Shown: positions 43,879 to 57,122, counted from the first letter of the stretch. The stretch is DNA of 64,000 nucleotides from Flavobacterium sp. W4I14 (GCA_030817875.1 JAUSZU010000001.1:806001-870000); one strand, 5' to 3'. The notes: generated from the sequence alone by a model not told the origin. Translations and numbers: made by a program.

Positions 43879-46503
43879 CTAGTTGATTATTAGTTTTCTG
43901 GTAACAATATTACCGCTTGTTTTCAGCTGCTCATCGGGCTGGCTTCCACCAATCGATACTGTGATCTCGCCTTTTAGTGGTCTTTTTGTTCCTTTATCAT
44001 CAATATAACTAAGTTCATCAGGTGATAATTTAAAATGAACAAGCTTGCTTTCACCAGGTGCTAAGCTAACCCTTTGATATCCCTTAAGGGCTTTTTTAGC
44101 TGATTTGATTTTTAAGTTGTTGTGCATCACATACAGCTGGGCAACCTCGTCGCTCTGCATTTTACCGGTATTGGTGATTTTTACAGACAAACTTGTTCCT
44201 TTGCCTGATTTAAGGTTTGAAGGTAAGATAAAGTTGTGATAATTGAATGTAGAATAGCTTAATCCATATCCAAATCCAAAAAGAGGTTTGCCTTTGAAAT
44301 ACCTATAGGTTCGATTTTCCATATTATAATCATTAAAATCTTTCAGGTCCTCATCGCGCTTATAAAAGGTTACCGGAAGTCTTCCTGAAGGGCTGTAATC
44401 ACCGAACAACAAATCAGCTACCGCAGTTCCTGCCGATTGGCCGCCGTACCAGGCATTAACAATGGCAGGTATGTTTTCGGCTTCCCATGGAATGGCGATG
44501 GCACTTCCTGTCATCATTACAAAAACAACTGGCTTGCCACTCGATTTTAGCGCTTTCATCAGTGAGGTTTGCGCCTGGGGAAGCATGATAGAGGTTCTGT
44601 CGCCACCATTAAAACCAGGCACATTTACTTGCATTTCTTCGCCTTCAAGCTGCGGAGAAATGCCGCCCACAAATATAAATGCATCTGCATCGCGATGGCG
44701 CGCAACCAACTCGGCAAAATCTGTGCGCCCAAAGGTACCTCCCGCAAAGCGGACCTTTGCCCCACCCTCACCTTGCCAGTATTCCATTTCAATTTTGTAT
44801 GTAGAATCCTTCGAAACAGGGATTTTATACGTTTTAGCACCCCATCTGTTTCTAGACCAGGCATCTAAAACTTTTTGCCCGTTTACCTTTAAACGGTAGC
44901 CATCATCTCCATCTACTTCAAAGGTAATTTCTTCTGACTTTAAAGCTTTAAATACCGTGCTGAACCTGGCAGAAAAATGGTTTGCAGTCAAACCTTCGCC
45001 AATTTGCTCGCCCTCTTGCCAGTTGTGGTTTATTGATTCTTCGAACCGTGTTAAAAAAGGTGTTCCCTGCAGTTCTATACCCTTGTAATATTCGGCCTTG
45101 AAACCCTTGTGGCCATCTGCGGTTAATTGGTTCTCTAAATTTCTATAATGTAGGATCGTATCGCTCGCAAACGAAATTGCCTGCTCATATATCACCTCTG
45201 TTTGATTTCCCAATTTATCTTTTATGCCCTGAAGAACCGTTGTAATGGTTGAAGGGGTACCATTGTAATTTCCTAGCACCGAAATATCATTATTGGCATT
45301 CGGACCAAGCACCACAAGTTTCTTTAGATTCTTTTTCAACGGGAGTGTGTTGGATTCGTTTTTTAACAAAACCATTGATGCCCTTGCCATTTTAAGTGCA
45401 TGTGCTTTATGGGCACTGTTTTCTAAAACTGTTATTGGTGTATTGGCGTATTTCACCATTGAAGGTGGATCGAACATGCCAAGCCTGAACCGGATCATGA
45501 ACAGTCTTTTTACCGATACGTCAATATCCTTTTCTGTAATTATACCATTTTTAACCGCAGTAAGTAAAGCTTTATAAGCATCAGTTCCACAGTCCAGATC
45601 CGTTCCGTGAAAAACGGCATCAGCCGATGCACTTGCAGCGTCTTTGTGGGTTTTGTGATTTTTAAAGAAATCATCAATGGCCCAGCAATCTGAAGTAACA
45701 TAGCCCTTAAACCCCCATCTCTTTCTTAAAATATCTGTCATTAAAAGATCGCTGCCACAACATGGTTGCCCTTGAAATGCGTTATAAGCACACATCACTC
45801 CGGCAACTTCCGATTTCGTAACCAATTTTTCAAATGCTGGCAAATAAGTATCCCAAAGATCAAAGGCACTAACATCTGCATTGAATACGTGGCGTAGCGG
45901 CTCCGGTCCGCTGTGCACGGCATAATGTTTCGCACAAGCAGCCGCTTTCAGGTACTTTGGGTCATCACCTTGCAAACCCCTAACAAATGCATCTCCCAGT
46001 GTAGCAGTTAAATATGGATCCTCTCCATAGGTTTCCTGACCGCGTCCCCATCTTGGGTCTCTAAAGATGTTGATATTGGGTGTCCAATAGGTTAGTCCCA
46101 GATAGCGTTCATTCGTACGGCCCAGCGCAACCGCCTTGTTGTAAATTGCCCGCCCTTCCAAAGCAGAATAGTCTGCCATCGTAGCCAGCGCTGCTGGATC
46201 GAACGTGGCTGCCATAGCAATGGCCTGGGGATATACGGTAACTTTAAACGGTGTTCTGGCCACCCCATGCAGTGTTTCATTCCACCAATCGTAAGCTGGA
46301 ATTTTTAATCTTGGAATTGCAGGTGCTGAATTAAGCATCTGAAAAACTTTTTCCTCAAGTGTTAATCTGGACACCAGATCATCAACCCTTTTATCAAAAG
46401 GTAATTTGTAATCTTCAAATGGATATTCCTGTGCCTGAATTGGACAGCTAACGTGTAGAAGGGCTAACGTGGTAAATATGGTTAAAAATAATAATCGTCT
46501 CAT
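43879..46503 (-). CDS. GH3 beta-xylosidase/glucosidase with inserted PA14 domain
   Basis: An 874-residue secreted enzyme. The N-terminal barrel carries the nucleophile D272 in VTSDCWAI; the KHYAVHSGPE block and the GRGQETYGEDP block are typical of GH3 xylosidases. A PA14 domain (about 455-600: FKAEYYKGIELQG, FEVDGDDGYRLKVNG) is inserted in the second, five-strand/six-helix domain, followed by a fibronectin III-like domain (LSVKITNTG). The family and its GH67 partner suggest xylan use, so beta-xylosidase is preferred over beta-glucosidase. It is first in the operon with GH67 and divergent from the HTCS at 47020. Confidence 0.92.
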   Translation of the reverse strand: MRRLLFLTIFTTLALLHVSCPIQAQEYPFEDYKLPFDKRVDDLVSRLTLEEKVFQMLNSAPAIPRLKIPAYDWWNETLHGVARTPFKVTVYPQAIAMAATFDPAALATMADYSALEGRAIYNKAVALGRTNERYLGLTYWTPNINIFRDPRWGRGQETYGEDPYLTATLGDAFVRGLQGDDPKYLKAAACAKHYAVHSGPEPLRHVFNADVSAFDLWDTYLPAFEKLVTKSEVAGVMCAYNAFQGQPCCGSDLLMTDILRKRWGFKGYVTSDCWAIDDFFKNHKTHKDAASASADAVFHGTDLDCGTDAYKALLTAVKNGIITEKDIDVSVKRLFMIRFRLGMFDPPSMVKYANTPITVLENSAHKAHALKMARASMVLLKNESNTLPLKKNLKKLVVLGPNANNDISVLGNYNGTPSTITTVLQGIKDKLGNQTEVIYEQAISFASDTILHYRNLENQLTADGHKGFKAEYYKGIELQGTPFLTRFEESINHNWQEGEQIGEGLTANHFSARFSTVFKALKSEEITFEVDGDDGYRLKVNGQKVLDAWSRNRWGAKTYKIPVSKDSTYKIEMEYWQGEGGAKVRFAGGTFGRTDFAELVARHRDADAFIFVGGISPQLEGEEMQVNVPGFNGGDRTSIMLPQAQTSLMKALKSSGKPVVFVMMTGSAIAIPWEAENIPAIVNAWYGGQSAGTAVADLLFGDYSPSGRLPVTFYKRDEDLKDFNDYNMENRTYRYFKGKPLFGFGYGLSYSTFNYHNFILPSNLKSGKGTSLSVKITNTGKMQSDEVAQLYVMHNNLKIKSAKKALKGYQRVSLAPGESKLVHFKLSPDELSYIDDKGTKRPLKGEITVSIGGSQPDEQLKTSGNIVTRKLIIN

Positions 46504-47019
46504 ATATTTGGTTTTCTTAACTTTTGCAAGTTCTAAATAGTTTGACTTGGGAAGGTGTACATTTGGATAAAAACCTATGACAAATGTTTCGATCTGGTTG
46601 TTTTGGCCCTTTAAATTTTATTTCACCTGATGAATTAGGGCGATCATTGGAGGATATTGAACATTTATTGCTGTAATTTTCACAATTGACTTAACGCTCA
46701 TCAGATAATCAGGTTATTTTAGCTTGAATTCGGAAACCTTGGGCGAAAACCAGGTGCACGGATTAAATAACCAGATATGTTCAGCTCTGGGTGCTACCTA
46801 CCTGGTTGATAAACAAATAGATAATATGGGCCATAGCTTTACTTGCAGGGTGATCAAAATTTCCCTGTTGTCATATCTTCACCCGGTTAAAATGTTTTCC
46901 ATGCGCTGTAGCGGGTCAGCCAGTTTGGTTACGTGGGAGTTTGGTTTTCTAGAAGGCAGTGTAAACGGGTCTGTCCAGGCCCAATATCAATGTTGCCGTT
47001 CAGATCAAAAAATAAAACC
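46504..47019. other. Divergent intergenic region between GH3 and the HTCS
   Basis: It carries the promoters of the GH3-GH67 operon and of the second HTCS. No coding sequence is supported. Weak similarity of words near 46630 and 46700 (TCACCTGATGAATTAG / CTCATCAGATAATCAG) is not strong enough to call an operator. Confidence 0.5.
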
Positions 47020-50000
47020 ATGATTTTTAAATCTGCTTTTAATAAAATATTCCTGTGCTTTGCGGCCTCACTGCTGATTTCCCCAGTGAAAGATTATGCG
47101 CAACAGCAAAAAATAAATTTTACATCACTGCAGATAAAAGATGGCCTATCATCCAACACAGTTAATGCGATAATAAAAGACCACTTTGGTTTTATGTGGT
47201 TTGGCACAGAGGACGGACTGAATAAATACGACGGAAGCAACTTCACCGTTTATAAGTTTAATGAAAATGATCCGACAAGCCTGCGGTCCAATGATATCAG
47301 GGCTTTACACGAGGACAGTTCGGGTAACCTATGGGTTGGGAGCTCTCTGGGGTCTTTGAGTTTATTTGACCGTAAAAACAATTCCTTCATCACCTATCCT
47401 GCCAATGTAGCGGGCGGGCTTAGCAGCGATCTTATTCATGCTGTGACTACAGACCATTTAGGCCATGTCTGGATAGCAACTTATAATGGGCTTGATGAGC
47501 TGGATCCAAAAACAAATAAGATCATCAATCACATTAAGCAAACCCCTAACAGAAAATCTTCAGCTCAATTATCCTTTAACTGTCTGTTAGAAGATAGTAA
47601 GAACAGATTGTGGATCGGATCAAATAATGGGGTGTATCTTTATGACAGGAAAGAAAAGGCTTTCAAGATTTACCGCCATAACCCCTCTGATGCGTCCACT
47701 CCGGTCAGTAACGAGATCAACACGATCTGTGAGGATAAATCGGGAAATATCTGGTTTGGTACCGCGCGGGGAATATGCAGGAAATTGCCTGACCAGGGTG
47801 GATTCAGTGCTTTTGTTTCCAGGGCCGGCGACCTCAATGCACTTGCCAGTAGCAGGGTGATCAGTCTGGCAATAGATAAAAACAATCAATTATGGGCAGG
47901 TACTGATGATGGGCTGAAAATTATTGATCTCAAGAGTGCCACTATTACATCCTACAGGCCGAACTACAGAGATTCCTATTCGCTGACAGGCAAATCGATC
48001 AGCAGTATTTATATTGATGATGGGATCTACTGGCTGGGCCCGTTTCATGGCGGGATCAGTAAATATGATTCCAATCTGAATCTTTTTAACCTAAAGCAAA
48101 GCAATATTTTCGATTCCAATGGTTTGAGTGCATCTGTAATCACTTCTTTCGCACAGTACAGGGATGAAATATTTGTGGGAACAGATGGTGGTGGGCTAAA
48201 TCTTTTCAATCCGCGTACCGAGCTGATAAAACGGTTCAATGCGAGATTGCCTGATGGAAGTGCAATGAACAATATTTCCATAATAGCCATGGCCATCACC
48301 AAAGAAAAAAAACTACTCATGGGCACCTATTCAAACGGTTTGGTATCTATGGATCTGTTAACGGATAAGCTATTGCAGATCAAACGCTCCACCAAAGCCA
48401 ACGGGCTGAATTCGAATGACGTTTTTTGCTTAAAAGAAGACAGGACAGGTAAAATCTGGGTAGGAACCAACGGAGGAGGAGTGAACCTGATGACGCCGGA
48501 TGCTAAAGTGGTTTTAAAATACTGCAAGAACCCCCAGGCGCCCAATGAGGTGGATTTTCCGGGGAATAATTTCATCAGGTTCATAGAGGAAGATGATCAA
48601 AATAATATGTGGATAGGCACTTATGGGTCAGGAATATCTATACTTGATCAGTTTACCCATAAATTTTCGGTTCTGAACAAAAAAAACAATAACCTGCCGA
48701 ATGATCTCACGCTGTCAATATTGAAAGACCGGTCAGGCAATTTATGGGTCGGAACTTTTAGTGGGGGGCTGAGCCGCTATGATCGTAAAAAGAACATGTT
48801 CATCAACTTCTCCGAAAAAAATGGATTGAACAATGCTACAGTGTATGCTATAGTAGAAGACTTAAGGGGGCTTATCTGGGTAAGTACAAATAAAGGCATC
48901 AGCAGTTTTAATCCCAGGACAAAAGTATTTACAAACTACACGGTTTATAATGGTGTTCAGAACAACAATTTTATCCGTGGTGCGGGGATGCGAACTGCCG
49001 GAGGGGAGATCTATTTTGGAGGCGCCGCTGGCTTCAATTATTTTAACCCGAGGTTCTTTAAAAAAAACAGAAGTATTCCCTCAGTGATCTTTACAGATCT
49101 CAAGGTTTCAAACTCATCAGTGCTGCCAGGCAAGGCCAGCCCGATCCAGGAGCACATATCCATTGCCAAAAACATTCACCTGGACTATAAACAGAGTTTC
49201 ACGCTCAGCTATGTCAGCATCAATTACACCGTCCCGGAGGATAATCAGTATTTCTATAAATTAGAAGGGTTTGACAAGGACTGGATAAAGGCAGGCTCTA
49301 CAAAATCGGTGTCCTATACCAATCTTGATCCAGGAGAATATGTCTTTCATGTTAAAGCAAACAACAGTAACGGCATCTGGAATGCCTCAGAAACTTCCAT
49401 CGCCATTGATGTTAGCCCTCCGCTCTGGAAAACCACATACGCCTATATTTTTTATATCCTCACTACTGTTGGTACGCTTTTCTATATACGGCATCTGGGG
49501 ATCCAGAAACTCAAGAGAAAGTTTACCCTTGTTCAGGAAAAAATGAAAGCAGCGCAGCGCTTAGCGCAGCATCGTAAAGAAGCCGAACAGTTAAGGGCAC
49601 TGGATAAACTCAAAATCAAGTTTCTGACAAATCTCAGCCATGAGTTCAGGACCCCGCTTTCACTCATCATGGGGCCTGTAGATAAGCTGATTGGCGAACA
49701 GCCTGATCAGCATATTGCCAATCCCTTATTGATGATCAAGCGCAATACAAGGCGGTTGTTAAACCTGGTTAACCAGATCCTGGATTTCAGAAAAATCGAG
49801 GACCGCGAGCTTACTTTAAATGCTGTTGAAACAGATATCGTTTCTTTCATCAAAGAGGTTCTTGAATCATTCAACGATCTGAGCGAACGCAAGCAGATAC
49901 AGTTGGTATTCAAAAGTCAATTGAGCTATTTTAACGCACCTTTTGATCATGATAAGATCGAAAGGGTGCTGTTTAATCTTTTATCAAATGCATTCAAGTT

Positions 50001-51189
50001 TACCCCCGTTGGTGGGGAAATTTCAGTTGAGCTGGAGAAGGTTATACTGCCCGGCGCAGCGCATGCAGCTACGTTGATCATTATAGTTGCCGATTCGGGC
50101 ATAGGCATTTCAGAGACGGATCAGGAAAGAATCTTTCAACGCTTTTTCCAGGCAGACGGAATAGCGCCGATCTTGAATCAGGGAAGTGGCATAGGTCTTT
50201 CAATTGCACAGGAATTTGTGAAATTACATGGTGGAAAAATCGCTGTACGGAGTAAAGTTGGTCAGGGAAGTGTTTTCACCATCGAACTCCCTTTCTCAAA
50301 TGTTCGGTCTGCAGCCAAATTGATGATCGATTTTTCGGATGCTGCAGATAAAGGTGCACCGGAGTTGAACACCGCCACATCCTGCCCGGATCGGGATACA
50401 GATATCCCTTCTATTTTACTAGTGGAGGACAATGAGGATTTTCGTGCCTATCTTAAAGACGGATTGCAATCTTTCTATAGGATACACGAGGCCAGCAACG
50501 GACAGGAAGGGTGGCAAAAAACGCTGTCGAACCATCCCCAGATCATTGTAAGTGATATCAACATGCCTTACATGGGCGGGATAGAACTATGTAAAAAAGT
50601 TAAATCAGACAAACGGACCAACCACATTCCCATCATATTGTTAACTGCCTTAACCGGGGAAGAGGAGCAGATAAAAGGTCTGGAAACCGGTGCAAACGAT
50701 TATCTGACCAAGCCGTTCAACTTTGAGATCTTAAATGCAAAGATTAAAAATCTGCTTTCCCTCAATAAAAGACTCAAAGATACTTATAGCAAACAGATCA
50801 AGGTAGAGGCGACAGCGATAACAATCGAATCACACAGCGACCGTCTGCTCAAGAAAGTAGCAGTTTATATTGATGATAATTTAAACAACCCTAAACTATC
50901 GGTAGAAGACCTAAGCAAACATGTGGGCATGAGCAGAGGTTCACTGTATCATAAAATACTTGAATTAACAGGGCTTTCGCCAATTGAATATATCCGGTCG
51001 GTTAAACTCGATAAGGCGGCTGTTTTATTGGAAAAAAGTGATTTGAATGTTTCGCAAATTGCCTACATGGTTGGATTTGCTACCCCCAATTATTTTGCCA
51101 AGTCATTTAAAGCAAAATTTAATATGCAGCCTTCCGAATACATTAGTGTTAAAAGAAAAGTGGAAGACCGTTTGGTAAAAGAAAGTTGA
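47020..51189 (+). CDS. Hybrid two-component system (HTCS) regulator, intact
   Basis: The ATG at 47020 is preferred to the upstream start at 46933 because it gives a clean signal peptide (IFLCFAASLLISPVKDYAQ). The product has 1,389 residues: fourteen or so Reg_prop propeller repeats (GLSSNTVNAIIKDHFGFMWF, DRSGNLWVGTF), a Y_Y_Y domain, one membrane span (TYAYIFYILTTVGTLFYI), a coiled coil, HisKA with His at residue 874 (SHEFRTPLSL), HATPase (GSGIGLSIAQEF), a receiver with Asp at residue 1179 (SDINMPYMGG) and an AraC helix-turn-helix. It senses periplasmic oligosaccharides and should control the flanking xylan genes on both strands. Confidence 0.95.
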   Translation: MIFKSAFNKIFLCFAASLLISPVKDYAQQQKINFTSLQIKDGLSSNTVNAIIKDHFGFMWFGTEDGLNKYDGSNFTVYKFNENDPTSLRSNDIRALHEDSSGNLWVGSSLGSLSLFDRKNNSFITYPANVAGGLSSDLIHAVTTDHLGHVWIATYNGLDELDPKTNKIINHIKQTPNRKSSAQLSFNCLLEDSKNRLWIGSNNGVYLYDRKEKAFKIYRHNPSDASTPVSNEINTICEDKSGNIWFGTARGICRKLPDQGGFSAFVSRAGDLNALASSRVISLAIDKNNQLWAGTDDGLKIIDLKSATITSYRPNYRDSYSLTGKSISSIYIDDGIYWLGPFHGGISKYDSNLNLFNLKQSNIFDSNGLSASVITSFAQYRDEIFVGTDGGGLNLFNPRTELIKRFNARLPDGSAMNNISIIAMAITKEKKLLMGTYSNGLVSMDLLTDKLLQIKRSTKANGLNSNDVFCLKEDRTGKIWVGTNGGGVNLMTPDAKVVLKYCKNPQAPNEVDFPGNNFIRFIEEDDQNNMWIGTYGSGISILDQFTHKFSVLNKKNNNLPNDLTLSILKDRSGNLWVGTFSGGLSRYDRKKNMFINFSEKNGLNNATVYAIVEDLRGLIWVSTNKGISSFNPRTKVFTNYTVYNGVQNNNFIRGAGMRTAGGEIYFGGAAGFNYFNPRFFKKNRSIPSVIFTDLKVSNSSVLPGKASPIQEHISIAKNIHLDYKQSFTLSYVSINYTVPEDNQYFYKLEGFDKDWIKAGSTKSVSYTNLDPGEYVFHVKANNSNGIWNASETSIAIDVSPPLWKTTYAYIFYILTTVGTLFYIRHLGIQKLKRKFTLVQEKMKAAQRLAQHRKEAEQLRALDKLKIKFLTNLSHEFRTPLSLIMGPVDKLIGEQPDQHIANPLLMIKRNTRRLLNLVNQILDFRKIEDRELTLNAVETDIVSFIKEVLESFNDLSERKQIQLVFKSQLSYFNAPFDHDKIERVLFNLLSNAFKFTPVGGEISVELEKVILPGAAHAATLIIIVADSGIGISETDQERIFQRFFQADGIAPILNQGSGIGLSIAQEFVKLHGGKIAVRSKVGQGSVFTIELPFSNVRSAAKLMIDFSDAADKGAPELNTATSCPDRDTDIPSILLVEDNEDFRAYLKDGLQSFYRIHEASNGQEGWQKTLSNHPQIIVSDINMPYMGGIELCKKVKSDKRTNHIPIILLTALTGEEEQIKGLETGANDYLTKPFNFEILNAKIKNLLSLNKRLKDTYSKQIKVEATAITIESHSDRLLKKVAVYIDDNLNNPKLSVEDLSKHVGMSRGSLYHKILELTGLSPIEYIRSVKLDKAAVLLEKSDLNVSQIAYMVGFATPNYFAKSFKAKFNMQPSEYISVKRKVEDRLVKES

Positions 51190-51450
51190 ACATGCATTTA
51201 ACCCCAAAGTAGGTGAAAAATACAGCCGATGAACATATTTTGTATTATAATAATGAAATCTTCCTACAAAAAAACAACAGATAAGGTAGTTTCGCTAAAC
51301 CAAATATTAACCTGACCAAAATGAAAGCAAGATACTGCTAACGCTTAAAATGAATTATTCACACGAATACATGAAAAAGGTAAATAGCGATAAAGGTGAA
51401 AATATCATCGTCAAACAAACTGATTACTGACCAAATATTAAATAATAATA

Positions 51451-52422
51451 ATGAAATTTAAAGCCCTCTTCCTTTTGTTATCAACGCTGGTTTTTTCAGT
51501 GCATTTTAAATCGCAGGCGCAAAACCCAATTATCAAACATATTTTTACTGCTGATCCGGCACCACTGGTGTATAAAAATAAAGTTTATCTGTATGTTGGG
51601 CATGATACTGCAACGGTGAAAGATACCAATTATAAAATGCCCGATTGGCATGTGTTCTCGTCGAAAAATATGGTCGACTGGGAAGATCATGGTATGCTAC
51701 TATCGCCAAAGGCATTTTCATGGGCCGGGGGAGATGCGTACGCCGCTCAGTGTATTTACAGGGATGGAAAGTTTTATTGGTATGTATCAACAGGTCACCA
51801 AAAAAATAAGGAGAGTAAAGGAGGGATGGCGATCGGCGTGGCGGTTTCTGATAGCCCTGTTGGGCCATTTAAAGATGCGATTGGCAAGGCTTTGGTAACC
51901 AATGAGATGACTATCGATAAAAAACATGGTTGGGATGATATTGATCCCACTGTTTTTATCGATGATGATGGGCAGGCTTATCTGTATTGGGGCAACGGAA
52001 GTTGTAAAAGTGTGAAGCTGAAAAAAAATATGATCGAGATGGATGGAGAAATCCAGGTGCTTGACATCAAAAACTATATTGAAGGTCCTTGGGTTTACAA
52101 AAGAAAAGGCAACTATTATCTGATCTATGCAGGCGCGGGAACCAAACCCGAAATGATTGAATACTGTATGGCTAAGGGGCCACAGGGACCTTGGGAGTAT
52201 AAAGGTATTATCCAGGGAAACGTTCCCAACAGTTTTACTACTCACCCTGGTGTTATCGATTTTAAGGGCAGATCTTACTTTTTTTACCACAATGGCTACT
52301 TGTCCACAGGCGGTAGTTATAGAAGGTCTATCTGCGTAGATGATATGCACTATAATGAGGATGGCACCATACAGAAAATTGTAGAAACCACTATCGGTGT
52401 TAGCCCGGTAAAAGGCAGATAA
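51451..52422 (+). CDS. GH43 family glycoside hydrolase, single-domain
   Basis: A 323-residue secreted propeller (signal peptide to SQAQ) with the GH43 triad D35 (TADPAP), D165 (DIDPTVF) and E211 (IEGPWVYKRKGN). It lacks the CBM6 found in the GH43 at 1348, to which the propeller is similar in block pattern. Probable activity is arabinofuranosidase or xylosidase on arabinoxylan fragments. It is the first gene after the HTCS and starts the plus-strand CAZyme run. Confidence 0.92.
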   Translation: MKFKALFLLLSTLVFSVHFKSQAQNPIIKHIFTADPAPLVYKNKVYLYVGHDTATVKDTNYKMPDWHVFSSKNMVDWEDHGMLLSPKAFSWAGGDAYAAQCIYRDGKFYWYVSTGHQKNKESKGGMAIGVAVSDSPVGPFKDAIGKALVTNEMTIDKKHGWDDIDPTVFIDDDGQAYLYWGNGSCKSVKLKKNMIEMDGEIQVLDIKNYIEGPWVYKRKGNYYLIYAGAGTKPEMIEYCMAKGPQGPWEYKGIIQGNVPNSFTTHPGVIDFKGRSYFFYHNGYLSTGGSYRRSICVDDMHYNEDGTIQKIVETTIGVSPVKGR

Positions 52423-52449
52423 ACAGCTAATAATACACCCTTAACCTAA

Positions 52450-54399
<1,950 letters not shown>

Positions 54400-54419
54400 A
54401 CCTTGTTGAGTAAAATTAT

Positions 54420-56834
54420 ATGTTGACACTACCAAAATACGATCTTTTGCAAAAGCTTTTCGTCAGCCTATACGTTTCTGTGCTATTCAATATGGGCTTC
54501 TGTGGAAATGTTGGGGCACAAGAGGGATTTTATGCCAGTTCGTTTTCTTTAAAACAGGTAAAACTGCTTAATGGACCGTTCGATCACGCCAGAGACCTTA
54601 ACATAAAAACACTATTGGCCTATGATGTGGATCGCTTGCTTTACCCTTACCTTAAGCAGGCAGCGCTTCCTACAGATAAAAAAGGCTATGATAACTGGGA
54701 AGGGCTGGATGGGCATATCGCCGGACATTACCTGAGTGCACTTGCACTTAACTATGCCTCAACAGGTAATCCAGAATGCAAAAGCAGGATGGAAAAAATA
54801 GTAGCAACATTGAAAGCCTGCCAGAATAAAAATAGCACTTCACATCCAGAATGGGGAATAGGATATGCAGGAGGCGTTCCTAATAGTAAGGAGATCTGGA
54901 CGAAACTTAAAGAAGGAAACTTTAAAGCCTATCAATCTGCATGGGTACCCTGGTATAATGTTCACAAAACTTTTGCGGGTTTGCGCGATGCCTGGATTTA
55001 TGGGGAAAGTAAAGATGCAAAGGTGGTATTTTTAAAATTCTGCGATTGGGCTATAGCCATTACCTCGAAGCTTAATGAGCAACAGATGCAGCAAATGTTA
55101 GATACAGAACAAGGTGGGATGAATGAAGTATTGGCCGATGCCTATCAGATTACCGGCAATGAAAAATACCTGAACGCAGCGATGCGGTTTTCTCATCAGC
55201 AATTGCTTACGCCTATGGCTAAAGGGCAGGATAACCTTGATAATAAACATGCCAACACCCAGGTTCCCAAAGCCGTTGGTTTCCAGCGGATCGGGGAGTT
55301 GAGTCATCAACGGAATTATGATCAGGCCGGTCAGTTTTTCTGGGAGACAGTAACAGGCAAAAGATCTTTGGCATTTGGTGGAAACAGTCGCAGGGAATTT
55401 TTTCCAAGTGCTGCTGCCAGTGCCGATTTTGTAGATGATGTGGAAGGGCCAGAAACCTGCAACACCTACAATATGCTGAAACTGACCGAGGGACTTTTTA
55501 GGGAAAACCCCGATGCCAGATACGTAGACTTTTACGAAAAAGCCCTGTATAACCATATTCTATCGTCACAGCATCCTGAACATGGTGGCTATGTTTATTT
55601 TACGCCTGCCCGGCCAAGGCACTACCGTGTATATTCAGCACCGAATGAAGGTATGTGGTGTTGCGTGGGCAGTGGTATGGAGAACCACAGCAAGTACAAC
55701 GAATTTATTTACACCCATCAAAAAGATACTTTATATCTTAACTTGTTTATTGCCTCTGAACTCAACTGGAAAGAAAAAAACATTACATTAAGGCAGGAAA
55801 CTACTTTTCCGGATGAGGAAAAAACCAGGCTGATTGTTGCAGATGGTAACGCCCGGTTAATGTTGATGATCAGAAAGCCATCATGGATCGGCAAGGAAAT
55901 GATGGAAGTGAAAATCAATGGTAAAAAAGCCGACTATAAATTGCTTCCGAACGCTTATCTGGGAATTGGCCGTAACTGGAAAAAAGGAGACGTGATAGAG
56001 CTGGGCCTGCCCATGAAAACCACCGTTGAGCGGATGCCCAATTTGCCTGAATATCTGGCAATTATGCACGGACCGATTTTATTGGGTGCTAAAACCGGAA
56101 CGGAAGCACTTAACGGACTGGTAGCAGGCGATAGCCGTTGGGGGCATATCGCCAGTGGCAAGAAACTGCCCATTAGTAAGGCGCCTATTCTCATTGATGA
56201 GCATATTGACGATATCGGCAAGAAAATCGAGCCAATAAAAGGACAGTCGATGAAGTTCTCTTTTGTGAATGAGCAGATAGAAAACCCTGAAAAAATTACT
56301 TTGGAGCCTTTTTACCGCATTCACGATTCACGTTACATGATGTACTGGATGGCGCTCACACCTGGCCAGTATGCCGCCTACCTCGATTCTGCCACCCGTG
56401 TAGAAAATGAAAAACTTGCATTGGAAAGCCGTACAGTAGATTTTGTTGCGCCAGGAGAACAGCAGCCAGAGGTAGATCACCAGATGAAAAACAACAATTC
56501 CCACACCGGATCTTATCTGGATCAATTTTGGCGCAATGCAACGGGAAATGGTTTCTTTAGCTACGAAATGAATACCTGGGGTGCAGATCAGCTGGCCCTG
56601 AATGTTCGTTACCATACAAGTGGCGGCCGTGATAAATTTGATATTTATCTTGATGATCAAAAACTGGTTGGTGTAGATGCGGGGCAGGGGCCACAAAAAA
56701 CAGGCTTCTATAACCAGGAATACCCAATCCCTGCAGAAATGCTAAAAGGCAAAAAACGGATTTCGGTTAAATTTTCACCTTCAGATGGAAAATCAACAGC
56801 AAGGGTATTTTATGTAAGGTTGGTAAAGAAATAA
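54420..56834 (+). CDS. GH127/GH146-type beta-L-arabinofuranosidase (DUF1680)
   Basis: An 804-residue secreted enzyme with the DUF1680 barrel. The four key residues are E345 and C347 in GPETCNTYN, and C414-C415 in WCCVGSGMENH. The block GLDGHIAGHYLSALAL near the start and a C-terminal beta-sandwich tail (about residues 665-804) make it longer than the GH127 at 6849 and more like GH146. It would cleave beta-L-arabinofuranosyl linkages. It is 20 bp after the esterase gene. Confidence 0.88.
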   Translation: MLTLPKYDLLQKLFVSLYVSVLFNMGFCGNVGAQEGFYASSFSLKQVKLLNGPFDHARDLNIKTLLAYDVDRLLYPYLKQAALPTDKKGYDNWEGLDGHIAGHYLSALALNYASTGNPECKSRMEKIVATLKACQNKNSTSHPEWGIGYAGGVPNSKEIWTKLKEGNFKAYQSAWVPWYNVHKTFAGLRDAWIYGESKDAKVVFLKFCDWAIAITSKLNEQQMQQMLDTEQGGMNEVLADAYQITGNEKYLNAAMRFSHQQLLTPMAKGQDNLDNKHANTQVPKAVGFQRIGELSHQRNYDQAGQFFWETVTGKRSLAFGGNSRREFFPSAAASADFVDDVEGPETCNTYNMLKLTEGLFRENPDARYVDFYEKALYNHILSSQHPEHGGYVYFTPARPRHYRVYSAPNEGMWCCVGSGMENHSKYNEFIYTHQKDTLYLNLFIASELNWKEKNITLRQETTFPDEEKTRLIVADGNARLMLMIRKPSWIGKEMMEVKINGKKADYKLLPNAYLGIGRNWKKGDVIELGLPMKTTVERMPNLPEYLAIMHGPILLGAKTGTEALNGLVAGDSRWGHIASGKKLPISKAPILIDEHIDDIGKKIEPIKGQSMKFSFVNEQIENPEKITLEPFYRIHDSRYMMYWMALTPGQYAAYLDSATRVENEKLALESRTVDFVAPGEQQPEVDHQMKNNNSHTGSYLDQFWRNATGNGFFSYEMNTWGADQLALNVRYHTSGGRDKFDIYLDDQKLVGVDAGQGPQKTGFYNQEYPIPAEMLKGKKRISVKFSPSDGKSTARVFYVRLVKK

Positions 56835-57122
56835 CTAATGGATGAAAACCATGGGGTTGAACGCTGAGTGGTGCTGTGGATCAAGAAAAAGCACTCCATA
56901 TGAGCGGATATCAAGCATGGTAACGCCTAATGTCAATTAAGTTGAGCCATCGGCACAAGTGAAAATAATTTAACCATAGATAAAAGGGATGCGAACAGAT
57001 ATGAAAATCCATGTTTATTTGTGCGCATCTGTGGTAAAAAGCGCTTAATTTACTAACATTGTTGTAATGCCAGCAGTTTCAAAATAACGATTAAGAAATT
57101 TAATAATTAGATCCCTTTGTCA

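Noticed and set aside
46724..47023. 99-residue plus-strand frame upstream of the second HTCS
   Set aside because: It overlaps the HTCS start and shows no domain; this is more likely promoter DNA.
51787..52350. 187-residue minus-strand frame
   Set aside because: It is the antisense shadow of the GH43 gene at 51451.
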